Source: Actinobacteria bacterium casp-actino2 (GTDB lineage: Bacteria; Actinomycetota; Acidimicrobiia; Acidimicrobiales; Ilumatobacteraceae). Taken from it: DNA of 42,925 bases. The DNA lies in NCBI GenBank assembly GCA_001510335.1, contig LFFB01000082.1:1-42925 (forward strand), read 5' to 3'. Position numbers and translations under genes: made by a program. Below the pieces are notes generated by a model. The model was not told where the DNA came from. It searched no databases and worked only from the letters and a program-made list of their open reading frames with translations. This document shows, in pieces, positions 24,763 to 32,641 of this stretch; position 1 is the first letter of the stretch; each line of letters begins with the position of its first letter.

Positions 24763-25716
24763 ATGAAAGCAAACCTAGTAAGTGCCAATAAACCCCAGCG
24801 TCGAACCACGCGCCGAGTCCTGATTGGATCACTCGTCGCCATTACGTCGGTGTTGGCAGCGTGTGGCAGTGACAAAACTGAATCGTCAGTCAGCGTTGAA
24901 ACTGAGACACCGACAGCGAATCAAGTCAATGGCGATGCACCGCAGCGAATTGTTTCACTGTCGCCAACGCATACCGAAATCTTGTATGCGCTTGGTGCGG
25001 GTGACCAAGTGGTTGCGGTCGATTCAATGTCGAATTACCCCGCAGAATCAGCATCAGTTCTCACCGATATTTCGGCGTACGAACCTAACGTCGAAGCAAT
25101 CTCGGCCCTTGAGCCCGATCTTGTCGTCATTGGAGACGACTTCAGCGGACTCGCTGAACAATTGTCAATGATCGGAATTGAGTCATGGGTGAGTCCTGCT
25201 CCGATGACTTTGGACGAGGCGTATGAGCAGATTATTGATCTTGGAAAAGTTGTCGGCCATGCCGATGAAGCCCAGAGTCTGACGCAAAAAATGCAAGACG
25301 ATATTTCTGGAATCGTGGCCGCGGTTGAAATTTCGGCCACGCCAATTAGCTACTACCACGAACTCGATGACACGTATTACTCGGTGACGGGAAATACGTT
25401 TATCGGTTCAATCTATGAACTTTTTGGGATGCGCAATATTGCCGACGCAACCGAAGGTGATTCTGACTATCCGCAATTGTCGGCAGAGTTCATTGTGAGC
25501 CAAGACCCGAATGTCATTTTCTTGGCTGACGTGAATTTGGGTGTAACCGCTGAAACGGTTGCTGCTCGTCCAGGATGGTCGGGCTTGTCAGCGGTTGTGT
25601 CGGGCAACATTGTTGCCATTGACGACGACATTGCGTCTCGCTGGGGACCGCGTCTCGTTGAGTACGTGCAAGCTGTCGCTGATGGCGTTTCCCAATACAT
25701 TGCAAGTTTGAGCTGA
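24763..25716 (+). CDS. btuF: Cobalamin ABC transporter, substrate-binding lipoprotein
   Basis: A 317-residue type-III (FecCD-associated) binding protein. A basic N-terminus (PQRRTTRR) precedes a hydrophobic stretch and the lipobox VLAAC (Cys34), so it is lipid-anchored outside the membrane. The mature protein begins the fold with RIVSLSPTHTEILYALGAGDQVVAVD and EPNVEAISALEPDLVV, as in BtuF/FhuD-type proteins. The start at 24763 is chosen because GGAGG lies nine bases upstream and the product begins with a proper signal peptide; the frame itself is open to 24664 inside the riboswitch. Cobalamin as substrate follows from the riboswitch. The binding fold alone could also suit a siderophore. Confidence 0.9.
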   Translation: MKANLVSANKPQRRTTRRVLIGSLVAITSVLAACGSDKTESSVSVETETPTANQVNGDAPQRIVSLSPTHTEILYALGAGDQVVAVDSMSNYPAESASVLTDISAYEPNVEAISALEPDLVVIGDDFSGLAEQLSMIGIESWVSPAPMTLDEAYEQIIDLGKVVGHADEAQSLTQKMQDDISGIVAAVEISATPISYYHELDDTYYSVTGNTFIGSIYELFGMRNIADATEGDSDYPQLSAEFIVSQDPNVIFLADVNLGVTAETVAARPGWSGLSAVVSGNIVAIDDDIASRWGPRLVEYVQAVADGVSQYIASLS

Positions 25717-25721
25717 CCTAC

Positions 25722-26774
25722 ATGTTGCCCGAACAAGTTCGCGATTCAGAGCGCTCATGGTGGATGCCGTTGGCATGTGTCTTGCTTGCGATCGCGTTCT
25801 TGTTCGGCGCCATGGTCGGGCCTGCGGGGCCAGATTGGTGGCGGGTGCCTGCCGAGTTGTTGAATCGTTTACCTTTCATTGACATCTCGTCAGGCGCTAC
25901 CGAATTGCAAAGCACTGTGCTGTGGCAGATCCGGATGCCTCGAGTTGTTCTCGCCGGCATTGTGGGCGCCATGTTGTCAATTGCTGGCGCTTCGTATCAG
26001 GGGGTGTTTCGTAATCCCTTGGTTGATCCGTATTTGCTAGGTGTTGCTGCGGGGGCCGGACTTGGAGCAACTGTCATCATTGTTGCGGGACGCGCAAGCA
26101 GTTCGTCGTGGCCAATTGACCCATTGCCGATAGCTGCCTTTGCTGGAGGTCTCGTCGCGGTGATGATTACGTATTCGGTAGGTGCAGCGTTCGGCGCAGC
26201 GAAATCATCGGCAACGCTCGTACTTGCTGGTGTTGCCGTGACATCTCTTGCCACTGCAATTCAGACCTTCATGTTGCAGAAGAATACTGATGTTGTTCGT
26301 CAGGTGTATAGCTGGATCCTTGGTCGTTTATCGTCGGCTACTTGGCACGATGTGAGATTGGTCTTACCGTATGTCATCGTGAGTACAGGGGTTTTGTTGT
26401 GGCATCGTCGGTTGCTTGATGTCTTGCGCGTTGGTGATGATGAGGCGCAATCTCTTGGAGCGCGCGTAGACCGAATTCGTTTGACCGTGGTGATTGCGGC
26501 CACGTTAGGAACGGCTGCCGTTGTGAGCGTGAGCGGATTGATTGGCTTCGTGGGCATTGTCGTGCCACATCTTGTTCGATTGCTCGCTGGTTCGAGTTAT
26601 CGCCGTATATTGCCTCTGACCGTTCTTCTCGGCGCGGCCTTTTTGATCGTCGCCGATATTCCTGGGCGAATTTTGTCCGACCCAGCTGAAACTCCTATCG
26701 GAGTGGTCACAGCATTTTTAGGTGCACCATTTTTCATTATCGTTTTACGTTCTCGTCAAGGAGCATCCCGATGA
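25722..26774 (+). CDS. btuC: Cobalamin ABC transporter, permease
   Basis: A 350-residue FecCD-family permease with about nine or ten hydrophobic segments. Family motifs are visible: LWQIRMPRVVLAGIVGAMLSIAGASYQGVFRNPLVDPYLLG near residues 68-108, and GLIGFVGIVVPHLVRLLAG near 270, which contains the coupling loop that contacts BtuD. It moves cobalamin across the cytoplasmic membrane. The gene starts five bases after the btuF stop and overlaps btuD by four bases (ATGA), so all three are under the riboswitch. Confidence 0.93.
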   Translation: MLPEQVRDSERSWWMPLACVLLAIAFLFGAMVGPAGPDWWRVPAELLNRLPFIDISSGATELQSTVLWQIRMPRVVLAGIVGAMLSIAGASYQGVFRNPLVDPYLLGVAAGAGLGATVIIVAGRASSSSWPIDPLPIAAFAGGLVAVMITYSVGAAFGAAKSSATLVLAGVAVTSLATAIQTFMLQKNTDVVRQVYSWILGRLSSATWHDVRLVLPYVIVSTGVLLWHRRLLDVLRVGDDEAQSLGARVDRIRLTVVIAATLGTAAVVSVSGLIGFVGIVVPHLVRLLAGSSYRRILPLTVLLGAAFLIVADIPGRILSDPAETPIGVVTAFLGAPFFIIVLRSRQGASR

Positions 26775-27556
26775 CATCACTGGCCTTTGTTGATGTATCT
26801 GTCAAATACGGATCCTCAACTGCAGTTCAAGGTTTCACTGACACGGTTCGACCAGGGGAGTGGTTATGTCTCATCGGGCCAAACGGTGCCGGCAAGTCAT
26901 CACTTTTGCGTTCTGCAGCTGGTTTAGTCAAACATGAAGGTGGCATCTTGGTTGATGGTTCGCCGTTGCATCTACGTTCATCGCGTCGACGAGCTGCGTT
27001 AGTCGCGCATGTTCCACAGTCACCCTCAATGCCAGACGATATGACTGCGGCTGAATACGTCTTACTGGGACGAAATCCATACGTGGGATATTTTGGTAGC
27101 GAAACCAAACATGATCGGATGATGGTGGCCAGAGTCATTGAGCGTCTTGATCTTGAACACTTCGCGAATCGGAGACTTGGAACTTTGTCGGGTGGCGAGC
27201 GTCAACGATTGGTGATTGCGCGGGCGCTTGCACAAGAAGCCCCCATCATGCTGTTGGATGAGCCAACGAGTGCCTTAGACATTGGTCACCAACAACAAGC
27301 ACTTGAGTTAGTTGACAGTTTGCGTCGTGAGCACGGATTCACTGTGGTCTCGGCAATGCATGATCTAACGCTTGCTGGTTTGTATAGCGATCGCTTGGCG
27401 TTGCTTCATCAGGGTCACTGTGTGGCTACTGGTCCGGCTGAACAAGTGTTGAAGGCTGAGACTTTGTCGGAGTTTTATGGAGTCTCCGTGTCCGTTCACC
27501 AAGAACCTGATGGCACTGTGGTCGTTGTGCCGCGCCGTACTGTTCCGCTTGCTTGA
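26771..27556 (+). CDS. btuD: Cobalamin ABC transporter, ATP-binding protein
   Basis: A 261-residue ABC ATPase. Walker A is GPNGAGKSSLLR, the Q-loop lies in VAHVPQSPSMPDDMTAAEYVLLGR, the signature is LSGGERQRLVIARALAQ, Walker B is IMLLDEPTSALD and the H-loop is SAMHDLTLAG. This is the BtuD/FhuC pattern that pairs with FecCD permeases. It overlaps btuC by four bases. No intrinsic terminator is obvious in the 77 bases before the next gene, which seems to have its own promoter. Confidence 0.93.
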   Translation: MTSLAFVDVSVKYGSSTAVQGFTDTVRPGEWLCLIGPNGAGKSSLLRSAAGLVKHEGGILVDGSPLHLRSSRRRAALVAHVPQSPSMPDDMTAAEYVLLGRNPYVGYFGSETKHDRMMVARVIERLDLEHFANRRLGTLSGGERQRLVIARALAQEAPIMLLDEPTSALDIGHQQQALELVDSLRREHGFTVVSAMHDLTLAGLYSDRLALLHQGHCVATGPAEQVLKAETLSEFYGVSVSVHQEPDGTVVVVPRRTVPLA

Positions 27557-27620
27557 AATTCCGGTATCATTTCTGTCGGTATTGCCAAGTAAAACGACAC
27601 CAGAATCACACGTTGGCGAG

Positions 27621-27626
27621 TACGGT
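27621..27626 (+). promoter_or_regulatory. Candidate -10 element (TACGGT) of a leaderless promoter
   Basis: TACGGT, seven bases, then the GTG at 27634. The hexamer is identical to that before the acyl-CoA dehydrogenase at 4369. Confidence 0.45.
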
Positions 27627-27633
27627 TTGAGGC

Positions 27634-28311
27634 GTGGAAAATACATTTGATGCCACCGTCATCAATCGGCAGGTCGAAGGTCTGGCGGCTTCGCATCAAT
27701 TGCTATTAGAGCGACTTGGGGACTTGAGCGATGAGATGGTTTCTCAATCTTCGTTGCTGCCAGATTGGACAGTCGGTCATGTGCTGGCGCATATCGCTCA
27801 ACAAGGCGACAGCATCACGCGACTTTTTCTTGCTGCCGAATTAGGCGAAGTTGTCGACCAATATGAAGGTGGCTTTGCGGCACGCGTGACCGCAATCAAT
27901 GAAGCTGCTTCTCGCACAGCCGCCGAGCAGGTAGCCGATGTGCGTCGTTCGATCTACGCGTTGGAAGGAGCAATAGCCTCGGCGCGTCAAGGGTGGTACG
28001 GCTCGGCTCGAATGGTGTCTGGTATTGAAGTACGCGTGACCGATCTGCCACTGCGCCGCTGGCGTGAGGTTGAAGTTCATATGGGCGATCTCGGTTTGTC
28101 AGAACTTGAGTGCTGTGGTCCCGAATCATGGTCTATGGATTATGTGCGGCATGACTTATCGGTGATGACCATGCAGTGGAAGTCCCGTGGCTCAATGGGA
28201 CTTACTGACCTTCCACAACAAATACGCACACAGTCGCCTACAGTGCGGTTGGGTTGGTTGATGGGTCGAGTGACCATTGATGGCCTTGCACCTGCAGGAT
28301 TGATGGGATGA
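27634..28311 (+). CDS. Mycothiol-dependent maleylpyruvate isomerase family (DinB-like) protein
   Basis: A 225-residue protein with the four-helix DinB/MDMPI fold. The N-terminal motif LLPDWTVGHVLAHIAQQ supplies His53, and Glu145 and His149 (WREVEVHMGDLG) complete a metal-binding triad in the same spacing as the corynebacterial maleylpyruvate isomerase (His52, Glu144, His148, from memory). That enzyme uses mycothiol as cofactor. Many family members have other, unknown thiol-dependent roles, so maleylpyruvate itself is not assured and no gentisate-pathway genes are nearby. The GTG start is supported by a -10 element at leaderless spacing. It overlaps the CopCD gene by four bases, suggesting a shared role in copper or thiol stress. 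Confidence 0.82.
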   Translation: MENTFDATVINRQVEGLAASHQLLLERLGDLSDEMVSQSSLLPDWTVGHVLAHIAQQGDSITRLFLAAELGEVVDQYEGGFAARVTAINEAASRTAAEQVADVRRSIYALEGAIASARQGWYGSARMVSGIEVRVTDLPLRRWREVEVHMGDLGLSELECCGPESWSMDYVRHDLSVMTMQWKSRGSMGLTDLPQQIRTQSPTVRLGWLMGRVTIDGLAPAGLMG

Positions 28312-29939
28312 CAACTGTGAGCAGCATTCGTAAGTTTTGGTTCGTGGTTGTTGCGCTCGTCGCTTCAATTGCTTGGGCTTCGCCAGTGGCAGCTCACGCG
28401 CAGTTAGATACATCCTCACCCGCGCCGTCGGCGGTGCTTGAATCTGCCCCGAGCGAAGTACGCCTTGATTTCAATGAACCAATGACTCCCGTTGCCCGTT
28501 CAATTGAGATTTATAACCAAGAAGGTCAACGAATTGTGTTGGGCGAAGCCTTGCTTTCACCAGACGATCCGTCTGTTTTGATTGCTGGCGATGTTCCAGA
28601 AATTCCAGATGGTCTCTATGTCGTGGCGTGGCGAGCTGTTTCTAATGACGGTCATGCCGTTGAAGGTGCTTACACATTCCAGATCGGTGCTTCGGCACCG
28701 ATCGTTGCAACGAGTGATCTAATCGCCAATGTTTTGGCCGGACAAAATGGACCGAGCGGTCTGTCATGGGTGATGGGCATCGCGAAGTTTTTAGGTTTCC
28801 TCGGGCTTTGCCTTGTGCTGGGATGTCTCGTGATGGTCGCCGGTGGATCAATTACATCTCGTCGGGTTCCGATTTTTATCGGAGTCGGTTGGTTATTGGC
28901 TTTTGCCAGTGCGATCGTCCTATTCGTGACGCAAGGGCCGTACACCATCGCTGGTACATGGTCTGATCTTTTCAACACTTCGTTGTGGTCAGATGTGTAC
29001 GCGACACGATTGGGCAAAGCCCTCGTCATTCGCGAAGTGCTTTTGGTGTCGCTCTTGGTTCTGTTGTGGTCGCTGCGAGGTCACTTTGCGAGGTCGCTGA
29101 CTTCGTGGTGGAGGTCGACGACTGCATTGGTTGGAGTAGGAATAGTGCTGACTTTGTCGGCATCTGGGCACCCCAGCGCCTCAGAAAATTCTGGTATTGC
29201 GGTTTTTGCTGATGTGCTCCACCTCTCAAGTGTCATTTTGTGGGTCGGAGGTCTCATCGTTCTGGTTGGCGGTGGAGTGATGCGAAGTGTTGAAGCAGAA
29301 GTTGTGGTGAAACGTTTTTCTCGAATGGCGATTTTTGCGATTCCGATCGCAGTATTCACAGGTTTATGGCAGACCTGGCATTTAGTTCCTTCGCTGAGTG
29401 ATATCACTCAAACGAAGTGGGGCCAGGCTCTACTGATTAAATCATGCATTGTTGTTGTGGCCGTCATCCTCGGAGCGTTTGCCCAATGGCTGGTTCGAAG
29501 GGGAGAAGTTCGATCGATTCAGCGGATTGTCATGGTTGAGGTCTTTGTTGCAGTGATGGCACTTGGAGTTACCGCCGGCATGCTCTCGCAAGCGCCCGAG
29601 GTCACTTCGGCATCTTCGGTTTTTAGTACTCAACTTGTTGAAGGGGACATGATCGTTGGAGTAGCGGTGACTCCAGGGCGGGTCGGTAACAACGAAATTC
29701 ACGTGACAGTCACGACACCAAGCGGCTCATTGTCGCCCATTGAAAACCTCACGATGCGATTAACGCTGCCAGGTTCAGAAGTGCCAACGATTACTGCGGC
29801 AATAGCCGAATTGGGTCCTAATCATTTCGTGGGAACTCTGTCGATATTGACACCCGGAACTTGGACACTAGAGATCTTGATTCAGCCTGATCCGTCTTCA
29901 AGTACTCGTGTGGTGACCGAAGTTCCTATTACTGGTTAG
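28308..29939 (+). CDS. CopC-CopD fusion copper-handling membrane protein
   Basis: A 543-residue fusion. Residues 1-29 are a signal peptide ending PVAA, so the mature protein begins with His30. With Asp114 and His116 in SNDGHAVEG this recreates the Cu(II) site of CopC (His1, Asp83, His85 in known CopC, from memory). After this ~100-residue beta domain come about eight membrane segments of the CopD/YcnJ type (roughly 150-430), then an extracellular C-terminal beta domain of about 110 residues resembling YtkA/FixH-type modules. It probably carries copper into the cytoplasm or to cuproproteins. The start overlaps the previous gene (ATGA), and the end overlaps the stop of the converging hypothetical gene. 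Confidence 0.88.
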   Translation: MTTVSSIRKFWFVVVALVASIAWASPVAAHAQLDTSSPAPSAVLESAPSEVRLDFNEPMTPVARSIEIYNQEGQRIVLGEALLSPDDPSVLIAGDVPEIPDGLYVVAWRAVSNDGHAVEGAYTFQIGASAPIVATSDLIANVLAGQNGPSGLSWVMGIAKFLGFLGLCLVLGCLVMVAGGSITSRRVPIFIGVGWLLAFASAIVLFVTQGPYTIAGTWSDLFNTSLWSDVYATRLGKALVIREVLLVSLLVLLWSLRGHFARSLTSWWRSTTALVGVGIVLTLSASGHPSASENSGIAVFADVLHLSSVILWVGGLIVLVGGGVMRSVEAEVVVKRFSRMAIFAIPIAVFTGLWQTWHLVPSLSDITQTKWGQALLIKSCIVVVAVILGAFAQWLVRRGEVRSIQRIVMVEVFVAVMALGVTAGMLSQAPEVTSASSVFSTQLVEGDMIVGVAVTPGRVGNNEIHVTVTTPSGSLSPIENLTMRLTLPGSEVPTITAAIAELGPNHFVGTLSILTPGTWTLEILIQPDPSSSTRVVTEVPITG

Positions 29940-31171
29940 CGATGGATTTCAGCGAGAGCCTGACCGCGCGAAGCGGCGTTATCGAGCGAGTCAACGGTGT
30001 GTTGTAATTCCAGTTTGAGTTCAACTGGGGGCTCATCAAGCGGACTTTCTAAACGACCTGAAGTGAGGGCTGAGTTAAATACAGCCATGTAGCCGATGGC
30101 AGCAAGGGCCTGATGCTGTTGTATTTGCTCAATTGCCGATGAAACTTTTCGGTCGTTAGTTGTATCAAGTCGTTGAATGAGACCTGAAGTGATCTTGCCC
30201 AGTACCAATGAAGTCGGCCACGGTGCTTTGAGCGGCAACATAGTTGGGATCGCAAGCAAAGCCGCAAGATGATCAGAATCCAATTGGGCCTGTCGTACCT
30301 TTGCGCCCCGCAGAATTTCTGTTGATGCACCAACTGCAAATGCGATGAACTGAATTCGTTGAAGGCGTTCGTTGTCATCAAGGGGGAGATCGGAGAGGTT
30401 GCGATATAGCGCTGACCCAAGTCCACTTGAAAGGGAACTCGCGGCCTCTTTGGACTCGGAAATTTTCTTTAGGTAGCCAACTCCGTCGTCGGCTGACCAC
30501 TTCCATTCGGACGCAAGCCCAGTGAAATGAAGTTGCCATGGTGTAATGACCTCGCCAAGAATTTTCCGAATCTCACGGTGAATCCGTTTTTGTTCATGAA
30601 TGTCAACCCAACTCGGGGCAATTCCTCGACGCCAATCGTGACCATCAAACACCGTTTCAACGAGACGAGTGATTCGGCGACCAGCAGCAGCAGCCGATGT
30701 GGTGCGGGGATCGGTCGCAGATAGCCACAGCGAGCGAACAATGTCGGGATCATGAGCACCGTAAACCAAAGGGGGAAGGAACTTTGTCGAGTCAATGAGC
30801 CGTCCCGATTCGAGTGGATCCTCGGCGACGCGCGACAGGCGCTCGTCAATTTCAGTTGGCTCTCCGTGAGTTGCATCTGACCACCACTCGGGATGTTGAT
30901 CAACCCAGCGGGTAAAGAAAAAGGCCGCAGAATTGAACTTCAGGGTGTAGGAATCTGACATATCAAAAAATGCGCTGTTTAACACTCGTCTGATTCGTAC
31001 ATCTTGCCGTTCAAACACTGCGAGAGTTTGCTTCAGCACCGAATGAACTTTTGGAATAGCAAGATCTCCGATCTGAGTGAGACGAAGTATTAACTCAACT
31101 TCGTCCCGAACTGTGGCGATGCTGCGGGCAAGTAGCGCCAGGCGTTGAGGGTCACAACCCAGTTGACTCAT
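29936..31171 (-). CDS. Hypothetical protein with WXG100-like N-terminal helices
   Basis: I do not recognise a named family. The 411-residue product has no signal peptide or membrane segment. The N-terminus (SQLGCDPQRLALLARSIATV) has the form typical of WXG100/ESX-associated helical domains in Actinobacteria. The middle is rich in tryptophan and aromatic residues (RWVDQHPEWW, HDWRRGIAPSWVDIHEQ), and the C-terminal third is mostly predicted helix with a hydrophobic stretch around LAALLAIPTMLPLK. The ATG at 31171 is chosen over 31231 because the protein then begins directly with the helical domain. It overlaps the 3' end of a small WXG gene by 20 bases, so the two form a cassette. It could be a secreted or toxin-like partner, but no toxin motif is visible. 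Confidence 0.6.
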   Translation of the reverse strand: MSQLGCDPQRLALLARSIATVRDEVELILRLTQIGDLAIPKVHSVLKQTLAVFERQDVRIRRVLNSAFFDMSDSYTLKFNSAAFFFTRWVDQHPEWWSDATHGEPTEIDERLSRVAEDPLESGRLIDSTKFLPPLVYGAHDPDIVRSLWLSATDPRTTSAAAAGRRITRLVETVFDGHDWRRGIAPSWVDIHEQKRIHREIRKILGEVITPWQLHFTGLASEWKWSADDGVGYLKKISESKEAASSLSSGLGSALYRNLSDLPLDDNERLQRIQFIAFAVGASTEILRGAKVRQAQLDSDHLAALLAIPTMLPLKAPWPTSLVLGKITSGLIQRLDTTNDRKVSSAIEQIQQHQALAAIGYMAVFNSALTSGRLESPLDEPPVELKLELQHTVDSLDNAASRGQALAEIHR

Positions 31172-31352
31172 GGTGGGTCCGAAGTAGATCAACGCACGAA
31201 GCGAGCAACAATTTGGTTGCTTTGATTTCACTTCGAGAAATCAAAGCAATAGGTCCGGTCCAAGTATCTGAGTCTGAAAGGCGAGCAATATCGCGAATTT
31301 GGTTATCGATGGTGTCTTGTATGCGCGATGCCAGTTGAAGATGAGTTCCCAT
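31152..31352 (-). CDS. Small WXG100-like protein
   Basis: A 66-residue helical protein. A helix (THLQLASRIQDTIDNQIRDIARL) is followed by a turn containing Trp-Thr-Gly (DTWTGP, residues 30-35) and a second helix (ISRSEIKATKLLLASCVDLL). That helix-WXG-helix plan is the hallmark of WXG100 proteins, the small substrates or chaperones of type VII secretion. At 66 residues it is shorter than the usual ~100, with reduced helices. Its stop overlaps the start of the larger downstream protein. No EccC-type ATPase or other type VII machinery is in the window. The call rests on one motif and hydropathy, so it is moderate. Confidence 0.55.
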   Translation of the reverse strand: MGTHLQLASRIQDTIDNQIRDIARLSDSDTWTGPIALISRSEIKATKLLLASCVDLLRTHHESTGL

Positions 31353-31385
31353 GCACGAGTGTGTGCAAGAAGGAAGCGCTTGCGG

Positions 31386-31856
31386 TTACTGCACTAGATA
31401 TGCCACAACTTGATGATGGGGTAGTTGAGTGACGGTCTCAATAAATCCATCACCAACGGTGCTGAAGCCATGACGGTTATAGAAGGTCAGGGCGGAGTCC
31501 CGAGCATTTGCCCAAATGAGGTCAACTCCGATTGCTGCGGCGTACTCCATTCCAGCATGAAGCAGTAGCCCGCCGATCCCGTGCCCCTGAACGAGCACAG
31601 CCGTAGCCATTCCGCGTAACTGCAATCCCCGAAGTTGAGGCTCGGATGGAAAGGGACGTTGCAACCACGTGCTTACCCCGATATTCACTTCTGCGTCAGT
31701 GAAAGCGCCGAGGTGCATGGTTGTCGGGTCATCATCACCATCAAAATTGACCGTCTGGTCGAGCATCCCGGCGCGTAAAACTTCACGGCGTAAAGGTTGA
31801 ACGTCAAGATAATTCATTGCACGAATCGAGATACTTCCTAACGTGCCGCTCATCAA
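31386..31856 (-). CDS. GNAT-family N-acetyltransferase
   Basis: A 156-residue acetyl-CoA-dependent acyltransferase. The central motif A, QLRGMATAVLVQGHGIGGLLLHAGM (about 80-104), holds the acetyl-CoA pyrophosphate loop QGHGIGG. The later LIWANARDSALTFYNRHGF is the conserved motif B region with the tyrosine often used in catalysis. The start (ATG-ATG at 31856) has GGAG seven bases upstream. It stands between the thiamine-transport operon, 161 bases upstream, and the WXG cassette. The substrate cannot be read from sequence. Confidence 0.88.
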   Translation of the reverse strand: MMSGTLGSISIRAMNYLDVQPLRREVLRAGMLDQTVNFDGDDDPTTMHLGAFTDAEVNIGVSTWLQRPFPSEPQLRGLQLRGMATAVLVQGHGIGGLLLHAGMEYAAAIGVDLIWANARDSALTFYNRHGFSTVGDGFIETVTQLPHHQVVAYLVQ

Positions 31857-32017
31857 CTGCTCCGGACGCGGATATTGTTGCCGACCTTGCAGAGGCGTAC
31901 CAATTCAAATGGAACAGACCGTTCGAGATGACGAATACTTCTGGAGTGATAGGTGGCGATAATTCCAGTACCGCTCAACTCAATTTTAAGCTCCTGGACC
32001 GCTGTCATATCTCCAAC

Positions 32018-32641
32018 TTACTGGAGATGATGTATTGAATCTGAAATGATCTCGGCTTCGGTTAAATCGTGAGTAACTAGTAGTGCCGTCGTGTCGGTCG
32101 AATGCAGAATTTGATGCAAGTCTTGAGCCAGGCGGTCGTGCAGTTCTTGGTCGAGGCCAGTCAGCGGTTCATCAAGCAGTAAGACGCGTGGGGACGGTGC
32201 AAGTGCACGGGCTAGAGCCACCCGCTTTGATTCTCCGCCTGACAGGGTCGCGACGGATTGTCTCATGACGTCGCCGAGTCCAACAAGTTCAAGTAGTTCG
32301 TGGCAACGAGAATTGATGTCGCGTTGATTCATTTTGGAAACTTTTAAACCGAAGGCGACATTGTCATGTACGTTGAGATGTGGAAACAGTTGGTTGTCTT
32401 GAAAAACCATTCCGACTGACCTTTGGTGAGTTGGAGTGTTGGTGATATTGCGATCATCAAGAATGATTGTCCCCGTTGTCGGTTTCAAAAGGCCGGCAAC
32501 AATGCGAAGCAAAGTAGATTTACCCGAGCCCGATGGAGCAACGACAGCAGTTGTGGTTCCAGCCGCAACTTCTAAGGAAAAATCATGCAGGATACTGCGC
32601 TCACCGTAGCTAAATGAAACGTCAGTGATGGTCAGACTCAT
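32018..32641 (-). CDS. thiQ: Thiamine ABC transporter, ATP-binding protein
   Basis: A compact 207-residue ABC ATPase without the C-terminal TOBE domain, the size typical of ThiQ. Walker A is APSGSGKSTLLR, the signature LSGGESKRVALARAL, Walker B RVLLLDEPLTGLD and the switch VTHDLTEAE. It overlaps the permease gene by four bases and is last in the TPP-regulated operon. A short inverted repeat (ATCTCCA / TGGAGAT, 32009-32028) spans its stop codon but lacks a T-tract. The role follows from the operon and riboswitch as well as from size. Confidence 0.9.
   Translation of the reverse strand: MSLTITDVSFSYGERSILHDFSLEVAAGTTTAVVAPSGSGKSTLLRIVAGLLKPTTGTIILDDRNITNTPTHQRSVGMVFQDNQLFPHLNVHDNVAFGLKVSKMNQRDINSRCHELLELVGLGDVMRQSVATLSGGESKRVALARALAPSPRVLLLDEPLTGLDQELHDRLAQDLHQILHSTDTTALLVTHDLTEAEIISDSIHHLQ

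Noticed and set aside
32009-32028. Inverted repeat ATCTCCA/TGGAGAT at the thiQ stop as a terminator
   Set aside because: It has a seven-base AT-rich stem with no T-tract in either direction; too weak to call.
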